Assembly (NCBI RefSeq): GCF_025947185.1
Contig: NZ_CP110001.1
Location: 558,001-622,000, forward strand
Length of the DNA stretch: 64,000 nt
Direction of reading: 5' to 3'
Origin: Flavobacterium sp. N2038
Lineage (GTDB): Bacteria > Bacteroidota > Bacteroidia > Flavobacteriales > Flavobacteriaceae
In this document: positions 9,043-17,032 of the stretch, in pieces
How positions within the stretch are numbered: position 1 is the stretch's first letter
Layout of the letters: the number at the start of each line of letters is the position of its first letter
Program-made: the position numbers and the translations under genes
Notes under the pieces: generated by a model
Databases searched by the model: none
Told to the model about the DNA's origin: nothing
The model's input: only the letters and a program-made list of their open reading frames with translations

Positions 9043-9074
9043 TGTAAAAAAGGCTATCTATTAAGATAGCCTTT
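9043..9074 (-). terminator. Hairpin with T-run inside the operon (attenuator-like)
   Basis: Arms AAAGGCTATCT (9049-9059) and AGATAGCCTTT (9064-9074) enclose a 4-base loop. On the minus strand the hairpin is followed by TTTTTT and, a few bases later, by the permease ATG. It should partly terminate or stabilise transcripts after the substrate-binding gene. Confidence 0.75.
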
Positions 9075-9082
9075 AATTGTTT

Positions 9083-10897
9083 TTATTTTAATAAAGTAAT
9101 AACAACACGTCTGTTTATTGCTTTTCCAGAAGCAGTATTGTTATCTGCTATTGGATTACTCTGACCTTTTCCGTCTACTAATTGGAAACGATTTGCAGGA
9201 ATACCTTTTTGTTTCAGGTACTCTACAACTGCTTGTGCTCTGCTTTTTGATAAAGCTAAATTAGCATCCGCATTTCCAACATTGTCAGTGTGTCCAACAA
9301 CCGTTAATTTTGTGTTTTCAGCTTGTACTAAAAGATTGTAAATTTTCTCTACTTCTCTACTAGATGTATTAGAAATTTCAGAACTTCCTGTGTTAAAATT
9401 AATTTTCCATTCTCCAGAAGCGACAACTTCTTTTGCCTCACCACTATAATCTGCTTTGTCTGCAGAAGTAGATTCGATATCGTTTATGTTTTTCAAGAAG
9501 AATAAGTTTACTGCCTGATCATAAGGAACAACAGCACCAACATTTTCATTAAATCCAAACGGATTCAATTCTGTCAAATATCCTGCGACCTGATTGTAAA
9601 CTGATTTGTATCTGTTTACACCATCAGATAAACCATAATATTGCATTGCATCAGCATAGTTAAATACTTTTGAACCTCCCATATTATAAGTCAATCCGCC
9701 TTTTGTTCCTTGTTGTCCTTTGAACATTTTGTACCAATATTCCGGAGTTTCAATTTTATAAGTTGCTGCAACTGCTTCTGAAGCTCTTACTTTCCAGTCT
9801 TCATAGTTTTTCATTTGGTTTGAAGCCGTCAATGCCGATTTCAAAATGTTAGAAACAATATCAGGATTTTTTACAGCCCATTCTTTCACACCAATAATAG
9901 TAGTTGGCATTTGGTTGTTGAACTCTTTCGTAGAAACGATATCAACAAATCCAGTCAATTTATCAAATACAGTCTTATCACCAGGTGTCCAAGTAGCACA
10001 ACCATCGATTTTTCTGTTAACCGATTTTCCAGTTAATTTTCCATCAACTACTTCTTTTAAAGTAACAGTCCATCCTGTAGTTTGAGATTTGATTAATTCT
10101 TCTGCCGATTTAATATAATCATCATTTTCTGACGGATAAATATTTACAGCTTCTGCATCATACGTTGTTGGATCAGGGTTTACTTTTAATCCGTTTGCAA
10201 AACAATAGTTTACAGTAGTAACCCAGTCACCATCTCCAAGAACTGCAGATATAACAGAACCTTTCATAGATTTTGGATCTGATTTCCAGCTTGGAGGTCC
10301 AATTAATTTATCTTCTCCATAACTCATACCTACTGCTCCCATTACCTGAACATGGTACTTATCTTTTCCGTATTTTTCATCAAGTGATTTTTGAACAGAG
10401 CTAATATAAAATGGCGCACCATCACCCATAATGATAACAGCAAAAACACTTTTTTCTGAAGATGGAAAAGCTTCTCCTTTATCAAATTCTTCGATAAATT
10501 TCATTTGCATGTTACGCAATTCCGAAAGCCAGTCCTGACGAATAATCTCAAGATTAACTCCATTTTTTTCCATCAATGATCCTTTTGTTGTTTTTGGACC
10601 ACCATTAGAAACTATAATTCCAGACTGAGCATTCCATGCATAAGCACCAATTCTTACTAAAGGTTTATTTGCAACTTCTGAAGATAGTTCAGTTGATGGA
10701 AGTGCAATTTTTGCAGCATTGGTAACATTATTAACATCTGTCTGGTTTAATTCAATACCATTCAATTGTTTTGATACCGCTGTTTTAATCCCCGGAGATA
10801 TATAATAAACTCCTCCCAGAATTGCACCAATTCCAGCAATAACGATAAGTAATTCAGAAAAGGTTGTTAACTTTTCTGTTCTTAAAATTTTTCCCAT
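9083..10897 (-). CDS. Membrane-anchored substrate-binding protein fused to a C-terminal OmpA domain
   Basis: A 604-residue protein with three parts. Residues about 14-35 are a single uncleaved membrane anchor. Residues about 75-480 resemble periplasmic binding proteins of the nitrate/sulfonate ABC class (PLVRIGAYAWNAQSGII, later TTIIGVKEWAVKNPDIVSNI). Residues about 495-604 are an OmpA/MotB-type peptidoglycan-binding domain (TVVGHTDNVGNADANLALSK, SRAQAVVEYLKQKGIP, INRRVVITLLK), keeping the Asp and Arg that bind diaminopimelate. It would therefore be tied to both the inner membrane and the cell wall, unusual for a binding protein. The permease and ATPase follow directly and two coiled-coil genes precede it. 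Ligand and mechanism are unknown; sensing rather than bulk import is possible. Confidence 0.85.
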   Translation of the reverse strand: MGKILRTEKLTTFSELLIVIAGIGAILGGVYYISPGIKTAVSKQLNGIELNQTDVNNVTNAAKIALPSTELSSEVANKPLVRIGAYAWNAQSGIIVSNGGPKTTKGSLMEKNGVNLEIIRQDWLSELRNMQMKFIEEFDKGEAFPSSEKSVFAVIIMGDGAPFYISSVQKSLDEKYGKDKYHVQVMGAVGMSYGEDKLIGPPSWKSDPKSMKGSVISAVLGDGDWVTTVNYCFANGLKVNPDPTTYDAEAVNIYPSENDDYIKSAEELIKSQTTGWTVTLKEVVDGKLTGKSVNRKIDGCATWTPGDKTVFDKLTGFVDIVSTKEFNNQMPTTIIGVKEWAVKNPDIVSNILKSALTASNQMKNYEDWKVRASEAVAATYKIETPEYWYKMFKGQQGTKGGLTYNMGGSKVFNYADAMQYYGLSDGVNRYKSVYNQVAGYLTELNPFGFNENVGAVVPYDQAVNLFFLKNINDIESTSADKADYSGEAKEVVASGEWKINFNTGSSEISNTSSREVEKIYNLLVQAENTKLTVVGHTDNVGNADANLALSKSRAQAVVEYLKQKGIPANRFQLVDGKGQSNPIADNNTASGKAINRRVVITLLK

Positions 10898-10925
10898 TTT
10901 TATCTAAAAATTAAATTTAATTGTA

Positions 10926-12047
10926 TTAAAAAATATCTCCAAAACCACCACTAGATAATTTATCTTCTTTGGTCATTTTGTAATTTGGACTTGTATATTT
11001 TGTTGAATCCGGAATGGTATTATCCCCTGTTTTAATTTCATCTGCTAATGAATCTAATCTTGAATAAAGCTCATCATTATCAACAGAATATTTAGACGTT
11101 AATGCATCGATGTCTACTAAGTTTTCTGAAGTTCTGGCAATATCCTGAGCAATAGTAGAAGTTACCACTTCAAGAGCATATTCTAATTCCCAGTCTTTAG
11201 TAAACATCATCGCACTTTTTGCACTTTCTGTGGCTTCTTTCGCATTTTTGGCAAATTCATATTCTTTTTGAAGCATCTTTACCGTAACATCAAAATCGGC
11301 AATTTTAATGTCGATTGCTGTTCCTGCCAAAGTAAGTTTACGATCCATTTTGCCTAAAACATTTGCACGAACACCATATTTCTGGATAAAACTTTTGCTT
11401 TGTTCATATTGTGTCGAAACTCTTTGAGAATCGCTTAGCTTTCTTGCTAGTTCACTTTGCAGGGCTACATACTCATCTGTATCTTTTGCTGCAACACCAT
11501 TTTGCTTCACCATTTCATCCATAGCCGATTTCAATTTTTCTGACTGACGCTGTAAACTCAACACGTCTTCCTGAAATCCTTTTGCTTCTTTTTCAGACTT
11601 ACTGGCTTCTATTTCCATTTCATTTTTAAGACCTTTAAGCTTTGCTTTTGTGTTCTTAAAAACTTCACGGTTTTTAATCATTTTTTGTTTCTGCTCTTCT
11701 AATTCATTAAAAGGATTACTCTGAATCAGTGCTTTATGAAGATTTTTTGTTGCAAAACGAAGTCCTTTCATTATAACAGGAGCCATCATTACTAAAAAAA
11801 CCAAAAATACTCCCGTTGCAGATAAGGCTATTGCCTGACCAAGCATTGTAAATAATGGTGGGATAATGTAGGTCCAGATCAAATATCCTCCAACTCCTAA
11901 TAAACCTAATGCCAAAGCCAAAAACAATGACTTTTCTCCTTTTTTAAGCGCACCTGATTTTAAAGCAATTTCTCCTTTAGACTCGTCAAAATGTTTAAGT
12001 ATTGGCAGTGTCAAAAGAGTGCTTCTTTCTTGATCGAATTTATCCAT
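10926..12047 (-). CDS. Membrane protein with long coiled coil (PspA-like architecture)
   Basis: A 373-residue protein: two membrane helices (about residues 42-62 and 70-92), then a long alpha-helical coiled-coil region (about 108-275) rich in Lys, Glu and Gln, and a polar tail ending SSGGFGDIF. The coiled coil with charged heptads recalls PspA/Vipp1 membrane-binding helices, but I see no defining PspA motif, so this is a comparison of shape only. Its ATG overlaps the stop of the preceding gene by one base (TAATG), which indicates translational coupling. Position in an operon with an ABC system and an AAA+ ATPase suggests a membrane complex that the AAA+ protein may remodel. Confidence 0.75.
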   Translation of the reverse strand: MDKFDQERSTLLTLPILKHFDESKGEIALKSGALKKGEKSLFLALALGLLGVGGYLIWTYIIPPLFTMLGQAIALSATGVFLVFLVMMAPVIMKGLRFATKNLHKALIQSNPFNELEEQKQKMIKNREVFKNTKAKLKGLKNEMEIEASKSEKEAKGFQEDVLSLQRQSEKLKSAMDEMVKQNGVAAKDTDEYVALQSELARKLSDSQRVSTQYEQSKSFIQKYGVRANVLGKMDRKLTLAGTAIDIKIADFDVTVKMLQKEYEFAKNAKEATESAKSAMMFTKDWELEYALEVVTSTIAQDIARTSENLVDIDALTSKYSVDNDELYSRLDSLADEIKTGDNTIPDSTKYTSPNYKMTKEDKLSSGGFGDIF

Positions 12048-12724
12048 TATTGTAAATATTGATTTATTCCTGTAATTACAGTATTGATTGAGGTTAATAT
12101 TTTTTGTTTTGCCAAATCATTAGCTTCCATTTTCAACTGAATCTCCGAAAGCTGCTCCATATTAACAGGATCAATTTTTTGAAGTTCCATTTTCTTAGCT
12201 TCCAATTCTTTTTGAAGATCAAGAATTTTGGCCTCTAAATCAGAAATACTTTTGGATAAATTATACTTTTCTTTTGTAATTGTGTTATCTAATTCAGCTT
12301 TTTTACTTTTTCCAATGGTGTCATATTTAGTATGCACTTTTTCAATTTCTGCAATATAAAAACTCCCTTTTTGTAAAAGAAAATCTTTAGTCAAATCAGA
12401 TTTTATTGATTTTCCCATTGCAAAAGCCATCTGATAACTTTGCGGATTTGTTACTCCAACAGCCATAACTGACTTATAAAGTTCAAAAAAATCAAAACCT
12501 GATTCATTCAATGACTCAAAACCTTTATCGTAAACTTCGAAAATTTCGTTTAAAAAAGGGTTTGTCACTGAATTTGGTGGAAATGATTCTGTAACTTGAT
12601 TCGGAAATTTATTGTCTGTAGCTGGTGAAATGGGCCCTGACGGTGGAGTTGCAGCTTTGCCCTCTGAATTATCAGTCTCATCATTAATGAAAAGACTCTT
12701 CCAATTAAAACTTTCTTTTGTCAT
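12047..12724 (-). CDS. Uncharacterised coiled-coil protein, first gene of the ABC/AAA operon
   Basis: A 225-residue soluble protein that I do not recognise. The first ~60 residues are Pro/Ser/Thr-rich and probably disordered; residues about 62-125 form a mixed helical part (NEIFEVYDKGFESLNESGFD); residues about 150-205 are a strong coiled coil (KSISDLEAKILDLQKELEAK). There is no signal peptide. It begins the operon and is coupled by a one-base stop/start overlap to the membrane coiled-coil gene, which suggests the two helical proteins bind each other. No clear TAnnTTTG element lies close upstream; the nearest is TATTTTTG at 12949-12942 on the minus strand, about 215 bases away. Confidence 0.75.
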   Translation of the reverse strand: MTKESFNWKSLFINDETDNSEGKAATPPSGPISPATDNKFPNQVTESFPPNSVTNPFLNEIFEVYDKGFESLNESGFDFFELYKSVMAVGVTNPQSYQMAFAMGKSIKSDLTKDFLLQKGSFYIAEIEKVHTKYDTIGKSKKAELDNTITKEKYNLSKSISDLEAKILDLQKELEAKKMELQKIDPVNMEQLSEIQLKMEANDLAKQKILTSINTVITGINQYLQ

Positions 12725-13050
12725 CGTTTGTAGGTGATCTATTTTTTAATAACTTTTTGGTTGTTAAATGTTATACGCAGAAAGTGTTAAAAAGTTACTA
12801 ATTTTAAAAGTATAAATATATACTTTTTTAAAAATATAATGTAACTATTTTATTATCAGCTTAATTTACCATTATCAATATTTAAAAAAAATCTTACATT
12901 CTCTTGTTTCTCATTAAAGACTTACTCCTAAAATAGGATCCCAAAAATACTTAATTAAAAATCAATTATGGCATAAACAATACTAAAAAAGTAAGAATTA
13001 ACCTAGTGCATAATTTAAACTTCACTGTATTCTCGTTTAAGAATTGGTAT
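12725..13050. other. Gene-free AT-rich leader region
   Basis: No plausible gene on either strand. It lies between the ABC/AAA operon and the atpG terminator and should hold the operon promoter. A minus-strand TATTTTTG at 12949-12942 is the best -7 match, without a TTG at the preferred distance. Confidence 0.5.
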
Positions 13051-13088
13051 AAACAAAAAAAGAGCTAACAAATTAATGTTAGCTCTTC
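13051..13088 (-). terminator. Intrinsic terminator of the atp operon
   Basis: GAGCTAACA (13062-13070) pairs with TGTTAGCTC (13077-13085), followed on the minus strand by TTTTTTTG. It lies 25 bases after the atpG stop. Confidence 0.9.
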
Positions 13089-13110
13089 TAAATTTTATAA
13101 AAACTTTATC

Positions 13111-13971
13111 TTATCCGTTCAAAGCTTCTGCTCCACCAACGATTTCAAGGATCTCGTTTGTAATAGCCGCCTGACGTGCCTTATTATAAGTTAATTTCAA
13201 TTGGTTTCTTAATTCTGTTGCGTTGTCAGTTGCTTTATGCATAGCTGTCATACGTGCTCCGTGCTCTGAAGCAAAAGAATCGCGAATACCTTTGTATAAT
13301 TGTGTTTTTAAAGACTTAGGAATTAAAGTCAATACAATTTCTTCTTTTGAAGGCTCAAAAATATAATCTCCAGCCGAAACAGAAGCATCCGATTTAATTG
13401 GTGCTAATGGCAAAAATTGCTCAGTTTGAATAATTTGAGTCGCAGCATTTTTAAACTGATTATAAATCAATTCAATTCTGTCGTATTCTCCAGATAAGAA
13501 TTTTTCAGTTAAATTATCAGCAATACCCGCAACATTTTCAAAAGTTAAATGATCAAAAATTGCATTATGATGACCAAGTACATTATGAGTTTTGCTTAAA
13601 ACATCATTTCCTTTTTTACCAATAGCAAAAACGTCAACTTGTTTTCCGGCATAAAAATCAGTACGATTTTTAATTTCTTTAATTACGTTTGAATTGAATG
13701 CACCACATAAACCTCTATTAGAAGTTATAGCTACAAGCAATACTTTTTTTACTTCACGTTGTGTTGTATAATCTCCTCCAACCTCACCATCAAGTGTAGC
13801 AGAAAGATTTTGCAATAACTCCGTTAATTTCTCGGCATAAGGGCGCATCGCAGTGATTGCATCTTGTGCTTTCTTAAGCTTTGCAGCAGAAACCATTTTC
13901 ATAGCCGATGTAATCTGCATCGTCGATGAAACGGAAGTAATTCTATTACGGATTTCCTTTAAATTTGCCAT
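13111..13971 (-). CDS. atpG: ATP synthase F1 subunit gamma
   Basis: A 286-residue gamma subunit, the central rotor shaft that couples proton flow in Fo to catalysis in F1. The N-terminal helix signature MANLKEIRNRITSVSSTMQI, the segment ITSNRGLCGAFN near residue 81 and the C-terminal helix NKARQAAITNEILEIVGGAE are diagnostic. Length is normal. It is the last gene of the operon and is followed by a terminator; the beta and epsilon genes (atpD, atpC) that follow it in many bacteria are absent here. Confidence 0.97.
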   Translation of the reverse strand: MANLKEIRNRITSVSSTMQITSAMKMVSAAKLKKAQDAITAMRPYAEKLTELLQNLSATLDGEVGGDYTTQREVKKVLLVAITSNRGLCGAFNSNVIKEIKNRTDFYAGKQVDVFAIGKKGNDVLSKTHNVLGHHNAIFDHLTFENVAGIADNLTEKFLSGEYDRIELIYNQFKNAATQIIQTEQFLPLAPIKSDASVSAGDYIFEPSKEEIVLTLIPKSLKTQLYKGIRDSFASEHGARMTAMHKATDNATELRNQLKLTYNKARQAAITNEILEIVGGAEALNG

Positions 13972-13975
13972 CTAT

Positions 13976-14061
13976 TAATTAGAAAATGTGACAATTTGAA
14001 AATTAGATAATTAGAATAATGCGAATACATTTTCTAATTATCTAATTTACCAATTATCTAA
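13976..14061. repeat. AT-rich intergenic repeat between atpA and atpG
   Basis: TTAGAAAATGT near 13979 is inverted as ACATTTTCTAA near 14032, and TAATTATC/GATAATTA units recur four times. A 21-base block (ACATTTTCTAATTATCTAATT) is shared with the intergenic repeat at 22.86 kb. Confidence 0.75.
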
Positions 14062-15639
14062 TTAGTTATATTTTGCTGAAATTTCTTTTGCTGCTTTTTC
14101 GATAACGTCAGTAATGTTGTCATCTAATTTTCCAGCTTTCAACGCGTTAAGCGTATCTTTATGTTTACTGTTTAAGTAAGCTAAGAAATCTGCTTCAAAT
14201 TCTTTTACTTTATTTACAGGAACGTTTCTTAATAAGTTTTTAGAACCAGCGTAAATAATAGCTACTTGATTTTCTACTGTATAAGGATCGTTAAGACCTT
14301 GTTTCAAGATTTCAACGTTTCTTTTTCCTTTTTCGATTACGTTTAAAGTAACAGAATCAAGATCAGAACCAAATTTAGCGAAAGCTTCTAATTCACGGAA
14401 TTGAGCCTGGTCTAATTTTAAAGTTCCAGAAACTTTTTTCATTGATTTAATTTGTGCATTACCTCCAACACGAGATACAGAGATACCTACGTTGATAGCA
14501 GGACGAACTCCAGAGTTGAACAAATCTCCATCAAGGAAAATCTGACCATCTGTAATCGAAATTACGTTTGTTGGGATATATGCAGAAACGTCACCAGCCT
14601 GAGTTTCGATAATTGGTAAAGCAGTCAATGAACCACCACCTTTTACGATACCTTTGATAGAATCTGGTAAATCGTTCATGTTTTTAGCAATTCCATCATC
14701 AGCAATTACTTTACAAGCACGCTCTAATAAACGAGAGTGTAAGTAGAAAACGTCTCCAGGATATGCCTCACGTCCCGGTGGTCTTCTTAATAAAAGAGAA
14801 ACCTCACGGTAAGCAACAGCTTGTTTAGATAAATCATCATACACAATAAGTGCAGGACGACCTGAATCTCTAAAATACTCTCCAATTGCAGCACCTGCGA
14901 AAGGAGCATAAACTTGCATTGGAGCTGGATCAGAAGCATTAGCTGCAACAATAACTGTATAAGCCATTGCACCTTTTTCTTCTAACATTTTAGCGATTCC
15001 TGCTACAGTTGAAGCTTTTTGCCCAATTGCAACATATATACAGAATACAGGTTTACCTGCATCATAAAATTCTTTTTGATTTAAGATTGTATCGATACAA
15101 ACAGTTGATTTACCTGTTTGACGGTCACCAATTACAAGCTCACGTTGTCCACGACCAACCGGGATCATAGCATCTACTGCTTTTACTCCTGTTTGTAATG
15201 GCTCAGTTACTGGCTGACGGAAGATAACACCAGGTGCTTTTCTTTCTAAAGGCATTTCGTATAAGTCTCCACCAATTGGTCCTTTTCCATCAATTGGAAA
15301 ACCAAGAGTATTAACTACACGTCCTACCATTTGCTCACCTACTTTAAGAGAAGCAATACGTTGTGTTCTTTTTGCTGTTGAACCTTCTTTGATTCCAGTT
15401 GATGGTCCTAAAAGTACCACACCAACATTGTCTTCTTCAAGATTCAATACAATAGCTTCAAGTCCGTTATCAAATTCAACTAACTCACCATATTGTACAT
15501 TAGATAGCCCGTAAATACGAGCAATACCATCTCCAACTTGAAGTACCGTTCCTACTTCCTCTAGCGTAGCACCAGATTCAAAACCTTCTACTTGCTTTCT
15601 TAATATTGCTGAAATTTCAGCAGGTTTGATTTCCGCCAT
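14062..15639 (-). CDS. atpA: ATP synthase F1 subunit alpha
   Basis: A 525-residue alpha subunit, the non-catalytic nucleotide-binding partner of beta. The P-loop is GDRQTGKST (about residues 171-179); the segment [20 protein letters not shown] and the C-terminal arginine region [19 protein letters not shown] are typical. Residues 1-95 form the beta-barrel crown ([17 protein letters not shown]). It sits between atpH and atpG on the minus strand with short spacers. There is nothing unusual in length or motifs. Confidence 0.98.
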   Translation of the reverse strand: MAEIKPAEISAILRKQVEGFESGATLEEVGTVLQVGDGIARIYGLSNVQYGELVEFDNGLEAIVLNLEEDNVGVVLLGPSTGIKEGSTAKRTQRIASLKVGEQMVGRVVNTLGFPIDGKGPIGGDLYEMPLERKAPGVIFRQPVTEPLQTGVKAVDAMIPVGRGQRELVIGDRQTGKSTVCIDTILNQKEFYDAGKPVFCIYVAIGQKASTVAGIAKMLEEKGAMAYTVIVAANASDPAPMQVYAPFAGAAIGEYFRDSGRPALIVYDDLSKQAVAYREVSLLLRRPPGREAYPGDVFYLHSRLLERACKVIADDGIAKNMNDLPDSIKGIVKGGGSLTALPIIETQAGDVSAYIPTNVISITDGQIFLDGDLFNSGVRPAINVGISVSRVGGNAQIKSMKKVSGTLKLDQAQFRELEAFAKFGSDLDSVTLNVIEKGKRNVEILKQGLNDPYTVENQVAIIYAGSKNLLRNVPVNKVKEFEADFLAYLNSKHKDTLNALKAGKLDDNITDVIEKAAKEISAKYN

Positions 15640-15677
15640 CTTAATTTATAATTTAGACACTTTTATGTGTAATAAAA

Positions 15678-16211
15678 CTAATTACTTAACTCTCTTTTTA
15701 ATACTTGTAATCTGTTTGCAACAGAAGCGTTGTATTGATTATCTCCTATTCTCAAAATAAATCCACCAATGATTGAAGGATCTACTATATTTTCAATTGT
15801 AATTTTTTTATCTGATAACGTTGCAACTTTTGCTAAAACTTTTGCTTCTAAAGCTGCATCCATTGGAATTGCTGTTGTAACTTTTGCTACTTCAACACCA
15901 TTGCTCTCATCAAATAATCTTTTGTATTCTATTGCAATAGCTTCTAGAATTTCAAATCTTTTGTTTTCAAATAATAAATGGAATAAACCTTTAGTTACAC
16001 CATTTACATCTGCGAAAACTTCTAAAAGAGCACTTTCTTTAACTTCAACTTTTGTAGTTGGGTTTTGAATAAATGTACTCAGTTCTGTATTAGTTTCAAT
16101 TGCCTGAGCAATTGATTTCATATCGTTATTTACAGCTTCGGCAACACCTTTAGAGTTTGCTAAGTCCAGAATTGCTTTTGCATAACGAATTGCTGCTCTT
16201 GTACTTGCCAT
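15678..16211 (-). CDS. atpH: ATP synthase F1 subunit delta
   Basis: A 177-residue OSCP/delta subunit, which joins the F1 head to the peripheral stalk. The N-terminal helical domain begins RAAIRYAKAILDLA, and the C-terminal motif PSIIGGFILRIGDNQYNASV with a final helix LQVLKRELSN is family-typical. It starts 4 bases after atpF ends, a spacing that implies coupled translation, matching the physical contact between the two subunits. Confidence 0.96.
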   Translation of the reverse strand: MASTRAAIRYAKAILDLANSKGVAEAVNNDMKSIAQAIETNTELSTFIQNPTTKVEVKESALLEVFADVNGVTKGLFHLLFENKRFEILEAIAIEYKRLFDESNGVEVAKVTTAIPMDAALEAKVLAKVATLSDKKITIENIVDPSIIGGFILRIGDNQYNASVANRLQVLKRELSN

Positions 16212-16215
16212 AATC

Positions 16216-16716
16216 TTAGTTTAACTTTACGTCACCTAACATTTTCTCAACTAATTTAGTTTGAGATTCTTTGTTAGATAATTCTTCTTTCAATAATTTT
16301 TCAGCGATGCTTAATGATAAAGTTGAAACCTGAGATTTCAATTCTGCCATTGCAGCATTTTTTTCACTTTCGATAGCAGCTTTAGCTTGCTCAATTATTT
16401 TTTGACCAGCTTCTTGCGCTTCGTTTTTAGAATCAGCAATCATTTTCTCTTTCATTTCACGAGCTTCTTTCAACATCGCGTCACGTTCTGAACGAGCTTC
16501 ATTCAAAATTCTTTGATTGTCTGCTTGTAAATTTTCCATTTCTCTCTTTGCATTTTCAGCAGAAAGCAATGCATTTTTAATACCTTCTTCTCTTGCAGTA
16601 ATAGATTCCATAATTGGTTTCCACGCAAATTTTACTAAAAGTAAAATTAATACTAACAAGATTAAAGCTTGCCAAAAGAATAATCCGAATGAAAAATCGT
16701 TAATTAACTTATCCAT
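16216..16716 (-). CDS. atpF: ATP synthase Fo subunit b
   Basis: A 166-residue b subunit of the peripheral stalk: one N-terminal membrane helix (about residues 10-30, FFWQALILLVLILLLVKFAW) and then a long charged helix (SITAREEGIKNALLSAENAK onward) that dimerises and reaches the delta subunit. Length and layout are standard. It lies 86 bases after atpE, separated by a strong hairpin that may lower its expression relative to the c subunit. Confidence 0.96.
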   Translation of the reverse strand: MDKLINDFSFGLFFWQALILLVLILLLVKFAWKPIMESITAREEGIKNALLSAENAKREMENLQADNQRILNEARSERDAMLKEAREMKEKMIADSKNEAQEAGQKIIEQAKAAIESEKNAAMAELKSQVSTLSLSIAEKLLKEELSNKESQTKLVEKMLGDVKLN

Positions 16717-16754
16717 TTTATAACTATATTAAATATTTAATTTCTTTTTAAAGT

Positions 16755-16789
16755 AACAACACCTTTAACCAACCGTTAAAGATGTTGTT
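16755..16789 (-). promoter_or_regulatory. Hairpin between atpE and atpF
   Basis: Arms at 16755-16769 and 16775-16789 pair over 15 bases with one mismatch around a 5-base loop. In the operon transcript no T-run follows, so RNA stabilisation or processing is likelier than termination. It would raise c-subunit mRNA relative to the downstream genes. Confidence 0.65.
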
Positions 16790-16802
16790 ATTTTTTTCTT
16801 TA

Positions 16803-17000
16803 TTATTTTCCTAAGATCAAAGCAGCAAATGCTAAACCTTCTAATAAAGCCGCGATAATAATCATCGCAGTTTGGATTTTACCAGCAGCTTCTGGCTGAC
16901 GAGCAATAGCGTCCATAGCAGATCCACCGATTTTACCTAAACCTAAACCTGCACCGATTACTACTAAACCAGCACCTACTAAAGTTGGAATTGTTCCCAT
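16803..17000 (-). CDS. atpE: ATP synthase Fo subunit c
   Basis: A 65-residue hairpin of two membrane helices joined by the polar loop ARQPE (33-37), which contacts gamma/epsilon. The ion-binding carboxylate is Glu54 in AALLEGLAF. The residues after Glu54 (GLAF) lack the Ser/Thr and Tyr that form known sodium sites, so proton coupling is likely. Several copies make the rotor ring, so more protein is needed than for other subunits. The hairpin just after the gene fits that need. Confidence 0.96.
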   Translation of the reverse strand: MGTIPTLVGAGLVVIGAGLGLGKIGGSAMDAIARQPEAAGKIQTAMIIIAALLEGLAFAALILGK

Positions 17001-17032
17001 AAGTATTTATATATATAAAATTAAACTTCTAA

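Noticed and set aside
14787..14972. Small minus-strand gene within atpA
   Set aside because: It is an alternative frame of atpA with Leu/Gln-rich sequence and no start context.
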